Below, one piece after another: positions 41,826-51,624 of a stretch of DNA of 64,000 bases; the first letter of the stretch is position 1; each line of letters begins with the position of its first letter. Source of the stretch: Bacillus smithii (GTDB lineage: Bacteria; Bacillota; Bacilli; Bacillales; DSM-4216); contig NZ_CP012024.1 in NCBI RefSeq assembly GCF_001050115.1, positions 2,460,001 to 2,524,000 of the forward strand, given 5' to 3'. The notes beneath the pieces were generated by a model that was given only the letters and a program-made list of their open reading frames with translations, was not told the DNA's origin and did no database searches. Position numbers and translations under genes: made by a program.

Positions 41826-43060
41826 TCACCTTTTCCAATAGCCGCCAATCTCATGGTCCGTTCATATACTTCTTCAGGATCTACCTTTCTTCTTGCCACT
41901 CCTGTTTCCATCGCCGCTTTGGCGACCGCCGCCGCTACCCGCGGTGCAACTCTCGGATCAAAAGGACCGGGGATACAATAGCTTGTATCAAGTTCTTCAT
42001 CTGAAATGAGACTCGCAATGGCTTCCACCGCTGCTTGTTTCATCTTTTCATTTATATGAGTAGCTCGCACATCCAACGCTCCCCGAAAAATACCCGGGAA
42101 AGCCAACACATTATTCACTTGGTTTGGAAAATCGGATCGGCCTGTCCCGACAACCATCGCTCCGGCCTCTTTCGCTTCATCCGGCATAATTTCCGGAACA
42201 GGATTCGCCATCGCAAAAATAATCGGTTGATCGTTCATGGAACGAACCATTTCTTTTGTCAGTGCACCGGCAACGGAAACTCCTATAAATACATCAGCGC
42301 CTTTTATCACATCTGCCAAACTTCCCTTTTTGTGCTCGCGGTTGGTGTACTTGGCTACCTCTTCTTTTACCTTATTCATGCCTTCCGGACGGCCTTCATA
42401 GATGGCTCCTTTGGAATCGCACATGATAATGTCCCTTACACCATAATGATACAAAAGTTTAATAATAGCAATTCCAGCAGCTCCCGCACCGTTTGCCACT
42501 ACTTTAATCTCTGTCATTTTTTTATTGACAATTTTAAGGGCATTCAGCAAGCCGGCAACGGTCACGATCGCCGTTCCATGTTGATCATCATGAAATACCG
42601 GAATATTGGTCTCTTTTTTCAGTCGTTCTTCAATGATAAAACAATTCGGGGCCGCAATATCTTCTAAATTAACGCCCCCAAATGTTGGCTCCAATAGCTT
42701 CACTGTCTCGACAATTTTTTCCACATCATTCGTATTTAAACAAATTGGAAAAGCATCAACGCCGGCAAAACTTTTAAACAGCACTGCTTTTCCTTCCATT
42801 ACGGGAAGAGCCGCCTCCGGACCAATATTTCCTAATCCAAGAACCGCCGTTCCATCGGAAACGACGGCTACTGTGTTCCCTTTCATTGTGTAATCATAAA
42901 CCGTTTCCGGCTTTTCGTAGATCTCTTTACACGGCTCAGCCACTCCAGGAGAATAGGCAAGACTTAAGTCTTTTTGATTCATGACTTGAACTTTTGCCAC
43001 GGTTTCCAATTTTCCTTGATTCAACTTATGCATGTGCAAAGCTTCTTCTCTTAATGACAA
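41822..43060 (-). CDS. NAD(P)-dependent malic enzyme (YtsJ/MaeB type)
   Basis: Decarboxylates malate to pyruvate and supplies NADPH. The product is 412 residues. The malic N-terminal domain has LAYSPGVAEPCKEI and the metal-site segment FHDDQHGTAIV. The NAD-binding domain has VANGAGAAGIAIIKLL, and MANPVPEIMPDEA follows. I chose TTG 43060, which is preceded by GGAGTG and gives MSLREEALHMH, as in B. subtilis YtsJ. It heads an operon with gntR, accD and accA. Confidence 0.94.
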   Translation of the reverse strand: MSLREEALHMHKLNQGKLETVAKVQVMNQKDLSLAYSPGVAEPCKEIYEKPETVYDYTMKGNTVAVVSDGTAVLGLGNIGPEAALPVMEGKAVLFKSFAGVDAFPICLNTNDVEKIVETVKLLEPTFGGVNLEDIAAPNCFIIEERLKKETNIPVFHDDQHGTAIVTVAGLLNALKIVNKKMTEIKVVANGAGAAGIAIIKLLYHYGVRDIIMCDSKGAIYEGRPEGMNKVKEEVAKYTNREHKKGSLADVIKGADVFIGVSVAGALTKEMVRSMNDQPIIFAMANPVPEIMPDEAKEAGAMVVGTGRSDFPNQVNNVLAFPGIFRGALDVRATHINEKMKQAAVEAIASLISDEELDTSYCIPGPFDPRVAPRVAAAVAKAAMETGVARRKVDPEEVYERTMRLAAIGKGE

Positions 43061-43375
43061 AATATTCACTCCTTCATCCGTACTACGCCGGCATTCCATC
43101 GATTGGAGAAAAGGGGTTCGTCATTTGGATTCTCTCGGCTGTTGAACCTTCGTTGAACCGTCTCCTACTTTTCCGCCTGGCCGTGACTTCTTTTCTGAAG
43201 CGCCATCTCCATTCTGGCAAGGCCAGCTATAAACGATGGCGCTATCGTCTGTATTGTCTAACCTTTTGTTCCATGATCTGTCCTAAACAGCGAACTAGCT
43301 CTCTTATTCTTTGAACCAATGTTGTAATTCTCAAATGCATGATTTTTTGTGGTCAGACCAATTTTTAATGTCTAT
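43061..43375 (-). promoter_or_regulatory. Long malic-operon leader with a two-tier hairpin
   Basis: About 315 bases lie between the likely promoter (TATAGT at 43381-43386) and the start codon. They hold a strong hairpin at 43199-43243: outer stem AGCGCCATC / GATGGCGCT, inner stem CTGGC / GCCAG. No gene is seen. The direct repeat GGTTCAACGAAGGTTCAAC lies about 90 bases before the start. Confidence 0.45.
43351..43361. promoter_or_regulatory. FadR/GntR-type operator at the malic operon promoter
   Basis: TGGTCAGACCA (TGGTCTGACCA on the minus strand) is a palindrome around a central base and fits the FadR-subfamily consensus TNGTNNNACNA at every fixed position. It lies about 20 bases downstream of the probable -10 box. 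Confidence 0.6.
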
Positions 43376-43409
43376 TTACCACTATACCATAAGTCAGTTG
43401 GTTGGAAAA

Positions 43410-46400
43410 CTATATTCTTTTTAATACAACGTTTTCGCTTCCCAATACCGTTTTAAGCTCCACTATGCAAGCTTCTGTCGGATTGACCCAGCGATCCTTA
43501 AGAAGCTGAATCGTCCGATGCTCATCCTCATAATGAACCCATACCGCCGTTTCCCCTTTGTATTTTTTTAAAATGCGATACACAGCTTGAAGCGTTTCTT
43601 TCTCTTTTTTTTCTTTTGTAATTTTTAAGTAAAGGCGCTGATTCATTCTAGCGGCCAGTTCTTCTGCTTCTTCTATTCCGTATGCGTTTGAGACAATAAA
43701 TTGTTCATTACCGTTTCTTTCTTCATTTGTCCCTTCCATTAAGACAACGGTCCCTTTTTCGCATATTCCGAAAAATTTACGGTAGATTTCAGGAAACAAA
43801 ACGGCTTCCATTTCTCCGCTTTCATCCGAAATGCTCAAAAAGGCCATTTTTTCTCCTTTTTTCGTTCGAATCACTCGAAATTCATGGATATAGACACCGA
43901 TGATCATTTTTTTCCTTTGGCTTTTCAAATAAGCGATATCGACGACTCCAAGCTTTTGAAACAATGACTTATGCACAGAGACCGGATGGCTGGATAAATA
44001 CAGGCCAAGCACTTCTTTTTCATATTTCAGGCGCATATCATCCGGCATTGGTTCCACTTCTGTATATTTAGGTTTTGGAAAAAAACTCTCATCTGCAAAC
44101 AATTCGAAATGGCCGTTTTCATCTGGATCAGGTCTCATAAATTCCGCATGGTCTATCGCTGCATCCACACTTGCAAGCAATGTCGCGCGGTCTTTTCCAA
44201 AATCATCAAATGCCCCTGCTAAAATAAGAGATTCTATCGTCCTGCGATTCACAGCCTGCGGTGAAACACGCAGACAAAAATCAAACAAATCTTCAAACAT
44301 CTTTTCCTTGCGGGCTCTTAAAATTTCCTTAACGGCGGCCGCCCCCACTCCTTTAATCGCAGCAAGACCGAAGCGAATTCCTTCTTTTTCGGCTTTGAAA
44401 AAAAATTGACTGCTCTGAATCGAAGGCCTCAAAATCTGAATTCCCATTTCTTTTGCTTCTCTCACATATTGGGCTATTTTTTTTTCGCTCCCAATCACCG
44501 ATGTCAAAAGGGCGGCCATAAAGTACAACGGATAATGCGCTTTTAAATAAGCGAGCTGATAAGCGATCTTGCTGTAGGCGACCGCATGGCTGCGATTAAA
44601 ACCATAATTGGCAAATCGCACAATTAAATCGTAAATTTGATCGGCCGTTTCCTTGCTGTAGCCGTTTCGAACTGCGCCCTCAATAAAATGTTTTCTTTCT
44701 TCCGCCAATACTTCTTTTTTCTTTTTCCCGACAGCTCGACGCAGCAAATCGGCTTCTCCTAAAGAAAATCCCGCCATTTTGGAAGCGATTTGCATAATTT
44801 GCTCTTGATAAATGAGAACGCCATATGTTTGTTTTAAAATTCCTTCCAAGTCGGGGTGGGGATACGCGATTTTTTTCAACCCGTGCTTCCGTTCAATATA
44901 AAGAGGGATATTTTTCATTGGTCCCGGACGATACAAAGCATTAACGGCCACAATATCTTCAAAATCGCTCGGCTTCAGCCGCATGAGCACTTTGCGCATC
45001 CCCTCCGATTCCAATTGAAAAACACCCGTTGTTTGTCCTTTGCCAAGCAGTTCAAACGTTTTGCGATCATTGAGCGGAATCTCGCTGAGCTCCATTTTCT
45101 CACCTGACGAGTATTGAATCGACTCTAAAATTCTTTCTAAAATCGTTAAATTACGGAGCCCGAGAAAATCAATTTTCAAAAGGCCTAATTCTTCTAAAAT
45201 ATCCATTGTAAATTGTGTCATATACATTTCATCATGACCTTGTTGAATGGGGATCAATTCCACAAGCGGCTGTTCCGTGATCACCACGCCGGCTGCATGG
45301 GTGGACGCATGCCGCGGCAGCCCTTCAAGTTTTAATGCCGTTTCAAATATTTGTTTATGCACCGGATCACTTTCTACCCATGTTCTTAACATCGAAGAAT
45401 CCTTGTAAGCATCCGATAAAGTCAGGCCGAGGCGAGACGGTAGCATTTTGGAAATTCGATCCAATTCTTTCGTTTGAAATCCGAACACTCTTGCAATATC
45501 CCTTATAACCGCTTTCGCCGACAATGTTCCGAATGTGATGATTTGAGCGACATGAATGTTTCCATATTTCTTGGCGACATACCGTATGACCTCATCCCTT
45601 CGATGATCCGGAAAATCAAGATCAATATCCGGCATTGTCACCCTTTCCGGATTTAAAAACCTTTCAAATAATAACCCGTATTTTAATGGATCAATATCCG
45701 TTATTTCCAACAAATAAGCCACCAGCGAGCCAGCTGCAGACCCCCGTCCAGGCCCCGTCAAAATAGCTTGTGATCTTGCAAACTTCATAAAATCCCAGAC
45801 AATCAAAAAATAATCGTTAAATCCCATTTTATCGATCACCGCTAATTCATAGGAGAGCCGTTCCAAATAATGAGGATCTTCTTTCTTGCCTATTTTTTCA
45901 AGACCTTGCATACACAGCCGGTAAAGAACCTCTTTGGCATTTTCATTGTCCGGAAGCGGATATTTAGGAAGCAGCTGCTGGTGAAAATGAATTTCAACCG
46001 TACATTGCTCCACAATCTTCAGCGTATTTTCCAGTGCATCAGGATATCCGGAAAAGCGCTTATACATTTCGGCAGGCGGCTTTAAATCATATTCATCAGT
46101 GGCAAGCGTCTTCCGATTTTCATCTGCCAGTTTGGCCCCGTCTCGTATCGCCAACAAACATTCATGAGAAAAAGAATCGCCTTTATCCAAATATTGGACA
46201 TCGTGAGTGACGATACAGGGGATCCCCATTTCTTTGCTTAAAGCCGTCAAACCGGCGCGAATTTCTTCTTCCTGGGAGAGCAAATGATCTTGAAGCGAAA
46301 AATAAAAGCTTTCCTGTTCAAAAATGTTCTTGAAAACGTGGGCGACTTGGCCCGCTTTTTCAAGTTCTCCGTTCAGAATGAGCTGTTCAATTTCCCCTTC

Positions 46401-46781
46401 CATCCCCGGAGTAAAAGCGAAAAGCCCTTTTGAATAAGCTTTTAGCCACTTGATAGGAAGTCCTTGAGGCGACTTTGTTTGGATCAAGCTGGAAATCTTC
46501 AGCAAATTTTGATAGCCGGTATTATGTTTTGCGAGAAGGACAAGCGGAAACGATCGTCCTTGTCCAATAGGAGATTGGATGTCAGCCGTCAAACCGATAA
46601 TCGGTTTAATTCCGTTTGCTTTGCATGCTTTATAAAATGGAACGGCTGCGTACATGACGTTATGGTCCGTCAATGCCAGCGCTTTTAGTCCTAGTTTTTT
46701 ACCGTACTCCGCTAATTTGTCAGGCATAATGGTGCTTGATAACAAACTGTAACCCGTTTTAATTTGCAAATGGGCAAACAA
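43410..46781 (-). CDS. dnaE: DNA polymerase III alpha subunit DnaE
   Basis: The replicative polymerase of the DnaE1/DnaE3 group; in bacilli it extends primers, mainly on the lagging strand, before PolC. The product is 1123 residues. The N-terminal PHP domain begins HLQIKTGYSLLSS with ALTDHNVMYAA, but the set of metal ligands is incomplete, as usual. The polymerase core has PDIDLDFPDHRRDEVIRY (catalytic Asp pair). A tandem HhH region and an OB-fold (about 940-1010) follow. The start is TTG at 46781, nine bases after AAGGAGG; the open frame runs 17 residues further. Confidence 0.96.
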   Translation of the reverse strand: MFAHLQIKTGYSLLSSTIMPDKLAEYGKKLGLKALALTDHNVMYAAVPFYKACKANGIKPIIGLTADIQSPIGQGRSFPLVLLAKHNTGYQNLLKISSLIQTKSPQGLPIKWLKAYSKGLFAFTPGMEGEIEQLILNGELEKAGQVAHVFKNIFEQESFYFSLQDHLLSQEEEIRAGLTALSKEMGIPCIVTHDVQYLDKGDSFSHECLLAIRDGAKLADENRKTLATDEYDLKPPAEMYKRFSGYPDALENTLKIVEQCTVEIHFHQQLLPKYPLPDNENAKEVLYRLCMQGLEKIGKKEDPHYLERLSYELAVIDKMGFNDYFLIVWDFMKFARSQAILTGPGRGSAAGSLVAYLLEITDIDPLKYGLLFERFLNPERVTMPDIDLDFPDHRRDEVIRYVAKKYGNIHVAQIITFGTLSAKAVIRDIARVFGFQTKELDRISKMLPSRLGLTLSDAYKDSSMLRTWVESDPVHKQIFETALKLEGLPRHASTHAAGVVITEQPLVELIPIQQGHDEMYMTQFTMDILEELGLLKIDFLGLRNLTILERILESIQYSSGEKMELSEIPLNDRKTFELLGKGQTTGVFQLESEGMRKVLMRLKPSDFEDIVAVNALYRPGPMKNIPLYIERKHGLKKIAYPHPDLEGILKQTYGVLIYQEQIMQIASKMAGFSLGEADLLRRAVGKKKKEVLAEERKHFIEGAVRNGYSKETADQIYDLIVRFANYGFNRSHAVAYSKIAYQLAYLKAHYPLYFMAALLTSVIGSEKKIAQYVREAKEMGIQILRPSIQSSQFFFKAEKEGIRFGLAAIKGVGAAAVKEILRARKEKMFEDLFDFCLRVSPQAVNRRTIESLILAGAFDDFGKDRATLLASVDAAIDHAEFMRPDPDENGHFELFADESFFPKPKYTEVEPMPDDMRLKYEKEVLGLYLSSHPVSVHKSLFQKLGVVDIAYLKSQRKKMIIGVYIHEFRVIRTKKGEKMAFLSISDESGEMEAVLFPEIYRKFFGICEKGTVVLMEGTNEERNGNEQFIVSNAYGIEEAEELAARMNQRLYLKITKEKKEKETLQAVYRILKKYKGETAVWVHYEDEHRTIQLLKDRWVNPTEACIVELKTVLGSENVVLKRI

Positions 46782-46996
46782 CAGCTTGTCCCTCCTTTCT
46801 GACCTGTTTCCCGCTTCTTTTTCCATCCTCAATGCGTACCTCTAAGAATGGATATTGCCTTACAGCTTATTATATAGGGAAAATTCCATACGAACAATTG
46901 TACGGATGAAAAGGAAACCATCGATGTTTTACATACATGAATCGGTATGTCCATATACATAATGTAGCAAACTTTTAATAGCGGGAGAGGATAAAC

Positions 46997-47326
46997 GTGA
47001 ATGAAGCATTTTTCCCGGAATTTTTCAAATGTTTTTTTATTGCTCTTGGTGTTCTATTAGGGGGATCCTTGATTGGCGGTTTTGCGTCCTTTATAACTGG
47101 TAAACCACCCATGACGGAAATCTATAATATTTCCAACAATGTCCGTATATGGGCGATCATCGCTGCGATCGGCGGAACATTTGACACTTTGTACAGCTTT
47201 GAAAAAGGCTTTTTGCAAGGTGAAACAAAAGAACTCATCCGTCAATTTCTTTTGATTTTGTCCGCAATGGGCGGGGCTCAGACCGGCGCTGCCATTATCC
47301 AATGGTTGACCCAGGAGCATATTTAA
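46997..47326 (+). CDS. ytrH: Sporulation membrane protein YtrH
   Basis: A 109-residue membrane protein orthologous to B. subtilis YtrH, made in the mother cell and needed for resistant spores. Hydrophobic segments are seen at about 10-33 (FFIALGVLLGGSLIGGFAS), 50-62 and 80-100. The start is GTG at 46997 after GGGAGAGG. It is followed after three bases by ytrI, and divergent from dnaE. A sigma-E promoter is expected upstream, but I could not place one with confidence. Confidence 0.92.
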   Translation: MNEAFFPEFFKCFFIALGVLLGGSLIGGFASFITGKPPMTEIYNISNNVRIWAIIAAIGGTFDTLYSFEKGFLQGETKELIRQFLLILSAMGGAQTGAAIIQWLTQEHI

Positions 47327-47329
47327 ACG

Positions 47330-47836
47330 ATGAGAATTCCGCCTCTTTATCACAAAAAGAATTGGCAAATATTTATTGCAGGAACCGCCATTGGAGCATG
47401 CGTCGGCTGGCTTGTTTTTTTGTACATGTTCGGCTCTCTTCAAGAAAAACAAACGAATACGATTGAAAGGCAAAAAGAAGAGATCAGCGATTTGAACGAT
47501 CACCTTTCCATTTGGCAGGAAGAGTTTAAGAAGCTGAACAAGAAAAATCAAGAAATGCTAACCGTACAAAACATTGATGTAGAAATCATAAATTTCGAAA
47601 AATATGGAATCAAAGATTCACATAGTCAATTTGAAGCGGAAGAGCTAATCAAAAAAGATTTGGACGCCTTATTAGCCAAAAACTTAGAAACCGTTTTCGC
47701 CAATAAGCAAATCATTAAGGAGCTTATCGAAAACAAGATGTTAAAAATTCAAAATAAAAGATTTCATCTAAAAGTAAAAGAAGTGTATTTTTACACGACC
47801 GTTGAAATCTACTTGGAATTGGAACTGGCCAAATAA
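47330..47836 (+). CDS. ytrI: Sporulation membrane protein YtrI
   Basis: A 168-residue protein with one N-terminal membrane segment (about 14-34, IFIAGTAIGACVGWLVFLYM) and a coiled-coil stretch (about 38-65, QEKQTNTIERQKEEISDLND). The soluble C-terminal domain is rich in Lys and Glu. It is the second gene of the ytrHI sporulation operon. The biochemical role is unknown. Confidence 0.9.
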   Translation: MRIPPLYHKKNWQIFIAGTAIGACVGWLVFLYMFGSLQEKQTNTIERQKEEISDLNDHLSIWQEEFKKLNKKNQEMLTVQNIDVEIINFEKYGIKDSHSQFEAEELIKKDLDALLAKNLETVFANKQIIKELIENKMLKIQNKRFHLKVKEVYFYTTVEIYLELELAK

Positions 47837-47837
47837 G

Positions 47838-47863
47838 AATCGGCGCCTTTTAAGCGCCGATTT
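47838..47863. terminator. Bidirectional terminator between ytrI and nrnA
   Basis: A 9-bp perfect stem AATCGGCGC / GCGCCGATT with a 7-base loop between converging genes. The T runs are short. Confidence 0.65.
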
Positions 47864-47867
47864 ATGC

Positions 47868-48806
47868 TTATTTTCTGCACAGTTCATCCAAATCTTCAAT
47901 CACTTGTTCCACATCGTCCCATGAATAAACGGAAGCTCCCGCAGCCAGCGGATGGCCGCCACCTTTGTACTTTTTCGCCAATCCATTGATAACGGGGCCC
48001 TTCGAACGCAATCGCACTCTGATTTGATCTCCCTCTTCAATAAAGAAAGCCCACGCTTTGATTCCCTTTACGTCTCCCAAAACACTCACCAGTTGTGAAG
48101 CTTCGGAAACGCTGACTTGGAATTGCTCCAAGAGATCTTTTTTAATGATGACACTGCCGGCGCCGCTCGGACGGAGTTCAAAGTTTTGCAAGATAAATCC
48201 TTTTAATTTTAATAAGTTGAAATCCATTTCATACAACTGTGTATAAAGCAAGCTGCGGTTAAATCCATATTGAATCAACTCGGCAGCGTATCGAAACGTT
48301 TTTTCCGTCGTGCTTGGATAAAGGAATCTACCCGTATCTCCGACAATGCCGGCATAAATAAGTCGAGCGGCATCGTTGGTCATCTTTAATCCTTCGTCTT
48401 TGCATTCCAAGTAAAATTCGTAGATCATTTCACTGACCGAACTGGCCGACGTGTCCACCCAAAGCAAATCGCCATAAGGATCTTCATTAGGATGATGGTC
48501 GATTTTAATGATAAAATCTCCGAGTTGATAACGTTCATCACTGATTCTTTCACGATTGGCCGTGTCGCAAACGATGACAAGCGCTCCGTTATAAACTTGA
48601 TCTTCAATTTGATCCATGCGGTTTAAAAAGTGCAAAGAAGGATCTTCTTGTCCGACCGTATAGATATGTTTATCCGTAAAGGAAGCGCGCAAAATTTCCG
48701 CTAATCCTCCTTGAGATCCGTATGCATCGGGATCGGGGCGAATATGCCGGTGGATAATAATGGTTTCGTACTGTTTGATTTTTTCTAGTATCTCTTTTTT
48801 CATCAT
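47868..48806 (-). CDS. nrnA: NanoRNase/pAp phosphatase NrnA
   Basis: A DHH-DHHA1 phosphoesterase that degrades 2-5-nt RNAs and removes 3'-phosphoadenosine 5'-phosphate. The product is 312 residues. Metal-binding motifs in order are HIRPDPDAYGSQGG, VIVCDTANRERI, KIDHHPNED (the DHH box) and GIVGDTGRF. The DHHA1 domain holds GGGHPLAAGAS near the C-terminus. It is orthologous to B. subtilis YtqI. Confidence 0.96.
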   Translation of the reverse strand: MMKKEILEKIKQYETIIIHRHIRPDPDAYGSQGGLAEILRASFTDKHIYTVGQEDPSLHFLNRMDQIEDQVYNGALVIVCDTANRERISDERYQLGDFIIKIDHHPNEDPYGDLLWVDTSASSVSEMIYEFYLECKDEGLKMTNDAARLIYAGIVGDTGRFLYPSTTEKTFRYAAELIQYGFNRSLLYTQLYEMDFNLLKLKGFILQNFELRPSGAGSVIIKKDLLEQFQVSVSEASQLVSVLGDVKGIKAWAFFIEEGDQIRVRLRSKGPVINGLAKKYKGGGHPLAAGASVYSWDDVEQVIEDLDELCRK

Positions 48807-48895
48807 AAATTCCCTTCTTTATTCACGATATTTCCTTTTTTTTCCGTTCGTAATTCGATACAATGGAATGAGAATGTACTAGTGGAGGAATGCAA

Positions 48896-49204
48896 ATGCC
48901 CGTTTTTGTTTTTTTCATTGTTTTATCGCTGGCTTTTTATCTTTTCTATAAAATTCAGTACGTAAGAAGCAACCGTCCAATGGAAAGAAAATGGCTCTCC
49001 GCAAAATCAAGCATGATGCTGGGTCTTTTTGTAGGTTTGTTCGGCATCAACACGTTTTTCGTTCAGCAATCGACAGTGGCCTACGCGATAGCGACGATCT
49101 TTATAGTTCTTGGATTTTCCAGCGTATGGGCCGGCTTCAAAGCTTACCGTCATTTTACCCCGTATGTCAAACAAGAAGCAGCAGAATGGGACAAATCCTC
49201 TTGA
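48896..49204 (+). CDS. YtpI-like small membrane protein
   Basis: A 102-residue membrane protein orthologous by position to B. subtilis YtpI; function unknown. Hydrophobic segments are at about 3-18 (FVFFIVLSLAFYLFY), 41-58 (MMLGLFVGLFGINTFF) and 64-83. I chose ATG 48896, seven bases after GGAGG; an ATG two codons upstream is too close to that site. It is flanked by nrnA (divergent) and ytoI (convergent). Confidence 0.82.
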   Translation: MPVFVFFIVLSLAFYLFYKIQYVRSNRPMERKWLSAKSSMMLGLFVGLFGINTFFVQQSTVAYAIATIFIVLGFSSVWAGFKAYRHFTPYVKQEAAEWDKSS

Positions 49205-49242
49205 AATTTCTTTCGACAGCTGCTCGTTTTGGCGGACAGCTG

Positions 49243-50568
49243 TCATCTATCGATCATTTGAACCATCAACAGAGCTTTTCCGACCAGTTTGTTCTCATTG
49301 AATACTTCAATATCAATTTTCCCAAATTTTCTTCCAGCCTCTAATACTTTCGGATGGATTTCGATCATGCTTTCTAATTGGACAGGCTTAAAGTAATAAA
49401 TCGTCATATTTTCCACAACGTGATCGCCTTTTTTTTGCGCTTTTAATGCCCGATTGGCTGCTTCCGTCACTAATGTTGTAAAAACTCCATAGGAGATAGT
49501 ACCCAGCTGGTTTGTCATTTGGGGGGTGACCTCAAATTTATACACGTTCGACTGTTCTTGATTGGAAGTGGAAATATCGAATTGCTTCGTAATCAGATCA
49601 TCAATCGTTTCCCCTACTTGAGGTTGGCGCGAATTCATCTGCAGGGCCTTCAATACATCTTGTCTGCTGATAATCCCTTGCAGCTTATTCTGATCATCGA
49701 CGACCGGCAATACTTCGATTCCCTCCCAAATCATCATATGGGCAGCCGAAGCGACACTCGTCCGTTGGCTTACGGTCAAAGGCTTTTTCGTCATGACTTT
49801 TTCAATCGATACATCCGATTCATATCCCATAATATCTTTCGTTGTGACAATGCCTACCACTTTCAATTGTTGATCCACAACAGGAAACCGTCCGTGGCCT
49901 GTTTTCTTATTCTTTTCATGATAGTCGCCAACGGTGTCGGATAACGTTAAGTACGCTGTTTTTTCAACGGGAGTCAAAGTATCTCCAACTAAAATAATTT
50001 CCTTTTTGATCAGCTGGTCGTAAATAGCACGGTTGATCATGGTAGCCACCGTAAATGTATCGTAACTGGTCGATATAATCGGCAGTTCTAATTCATCAGC
50101 TAATTTTTTCACATGGTCTTCTGTGTCAAATCCTCCGGTAATCAGTACGCCTGCCCCCGCCCGCAGCGCCAATTCATGAGCTTGGGTGCGATTGCCGACA
50201 ATCAACAGATTGCCCGCTCCCGTATACCGCATCATGGCATCCAGCTTCATCGCTCCGATTACAAATTTGTTCAACGTTTTATACAACCCGGCACGACCGC
50301 CCAGCACTTGACCGTCAATAATATTGACTACTTCCGCATAGGTAAGTTTCTCGATATTTTCTTTCTTCTTTTTCTCGATGCGAATGGTTCCTACCCTTTC
50401 AATGGCGCTGACGAATCCTTTCGTTTCCGCATCTTTAATAGCCCGATAAGCCGTTCCTTCGCTTACATTTAACGCTTTGGCAATTTGTCTTACAGAAATC
50501 TTTTCACCTATAGGAAGTCCTTCTATATACTCTAAAATCTGCTCATGTTTGGTCGCCAAGTTTTTCAC
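49243..50568 (-). CDS. ytoI: CBS-HotDog domain transcription factor-like protein YtoI
   Basis: A 441-residue multidomain protein. In order: an N-terminal helix-turn-helix (about 1-65, ISVRQIAKALNVSEGTAYRAIK), a DRTGG domain (about 75-185), two CBS motifs (about 190-310, binding adenine nucleotides in many families) and a C-terminal HotDog thioesterase-like fold (about 335-441). The layout suggests a nucleotide- or acyl-CoA-sensing regulator. B. subtilis YtoI has the same architecture; its targets are not known to me. Confidence 0.92.
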   Translation of the reverse strand: MKNLATKHEQILEYIEGLPIGEKISVRQIAKALNVSEGTAYRAIKDAETKGFVSAIERVGTIRIEKKKKENIEKLTYAEVVNIIDGQVLGGRAGLYKTLNKFVIGAMKLDAMMRYTGAGNLLIVGNRTQAHELALRAGAGVLITGGFDTEDHVKKLADELELPIISTSYDTFTVATMINRAIYDQLIKKEIILVGDTLTPVEKTAYLTLSDTVGDYHEKNKKTGHGRFPVVDQQLKVVGIVTTKDIMGYESDVSIEKVMTKKPLTVSQRTSVASAAHMMIWEGIEVLPVVDDQNKLQGIISRQDVLKALQMNSRQPQVGETIDDLITKQFDISTSNQEQSNVYKFEVTPQMTNQLGTISYGVFTTLVTEAANRALKAQKKGDHVVENMTIYYFKPVQLESMIEIHPKVLEAGRKFGKIDIEVFNENKLVGKALLMVQMIDR

Positions 50569-50717
50569 CTTTCCCTTTCATCATCTATTCCCATTATAAA
50601 GTGAAAAACAGAGCGATTCAATTAGCATGGAGACCGTTAAGAAAACCATCCAAAAAGAGCTGAACCGAAACAAGGTAGGCATTTCCCTTGATCAGCCAGC
50701 TCCTTACTGTCATTTGA

Positions 50718-51398
50718 TTACAGCTCGATGCTGTCACCCGGCTCCAGAATTTTGCCGTTTTGATCTTCCAGCAATTCAATAAAGCGAGCGGGATCTTGTT
50801 TAATAACCGGGAACGTGTTGTAATGAATCGGTACGACTGTCTTAGCTCCCAAAAATTTAGCTGCAATCGCCGCATCTTCCGGTCCCATCGTAAAGTTATC
50901 TCCAATGGGCAAAAACGCAATATCGATCGGATGTCTTTCGCCGATCAGTTTCAAATCAGAAAATAACCCGGTGTCTCCCGCATGGAAAATCGTTTTTCCT
51001 TCAGCCATGACCAGTACGCCTGCCGGCATCCCCATATAAAGGATCTGTCCATCTTTTGTTTCAAACCCGGTTCCGTGAAACGCTTGTGTGAATTTGACTT
51101 TTCCAAAATCAAATTCATAAGCTCCCCCAATGCTCATGCCATGAGTGTTCAGTCCTTGCTTTCCTAAATAAACAGCCAGTTCATTAATGGCGATCACTTG
51201 GGAATGATTTCTTTTGGCAATCTCAACCGTATCTCCTACATGATCCGAATGACCATGCGTTAAAATAATCGCATCCGCTTTTACCTCGTCAGCCTTCAAG
51301 TCCGTTAATTCGTTTCCGGTGATAAATGGATCAATCAGAATCGTCTTTCCATTTGTTTCAATTTTAACGATAGAGTGGCCGTGGTAAGAAATTTTCAT
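50718..51398 (-). CDS. UPF0173 metal-dependent hydrolase YtkL
   Basis: A metallo-beta-lactamase-fold hydrolase of 226 residues. Metal ligands are in [11 protein letters not shown] (HxHxDH), FHGTGFE and FHAGDTGLF, with a C-terminal [10 protein letters not shown]. The substrate is unknown. It is orthologous to B. subtilis YtkL. GGAG precedes ATG 51398. The 149 bases after it contain no accepted gene. Confidence 0.92.
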   Translation of the reverse strand: MKISYHGHSIVKIETNGKTILIDPFITGNELTDLKADEVKADAIILTHGHSDHVGDTVEIAKRNHSQVIAINELAVYLGKQGLNTHGMSIGGAYEFDFGKVKFTQAFHGTGFETKDGQILYMGMPAGVLVMAEGKTIFHAGDTGLFSDLKLIGERHPIDIAFLPIGDNFTMGPEDAAIAAKFLGAKTVVPIHYNTFPVIKQDPARFIELLEDQNGKILEPGDSIEL

Positions 51399-51624
51399 AT
51401 TTCAATCTCCTTTCTTACACTATTTATATTTCTCATTTTTGCATATTTCGTTGGCAACGTCCAAAAATCCTGCCTTATAAGATTTCTTTTTGAGATTCCA
51501 TCATTTACTGTATTGTCAAAATTGCCCAAATTTTATCAAAAAACACTCTGCCTACATCTTTGTTTACTTTCCTATATTTTGCTGTTACGCTTATATTTAA
51601 GGAATCAATGAGGGGGATATAACC

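Noticed and set aside
43090-43260. The malic operon leader as a T-box or SAM riboswitch
   Set aside because: No T-box segment, no S-box core and no terminator before the start codon were found. Only a strong hairpin remains.
46930-46975. Possible sigma-E promoter upstream of ytrHI (CATATACAT)
   Set aside because: The -10 is loose and no -35 at 14-15 bases is convincing. Regulation by sigma-E is expected from B. subtilis but not shown here.
50618-50920. 100-codon minus-strand frame overlapping the ytkL end, with a 32-codon tail after ytkL
   Set aside because: It mostly shadows ytkL in another frame. The tail beyond the ytkL stop lacks a ribosome site.
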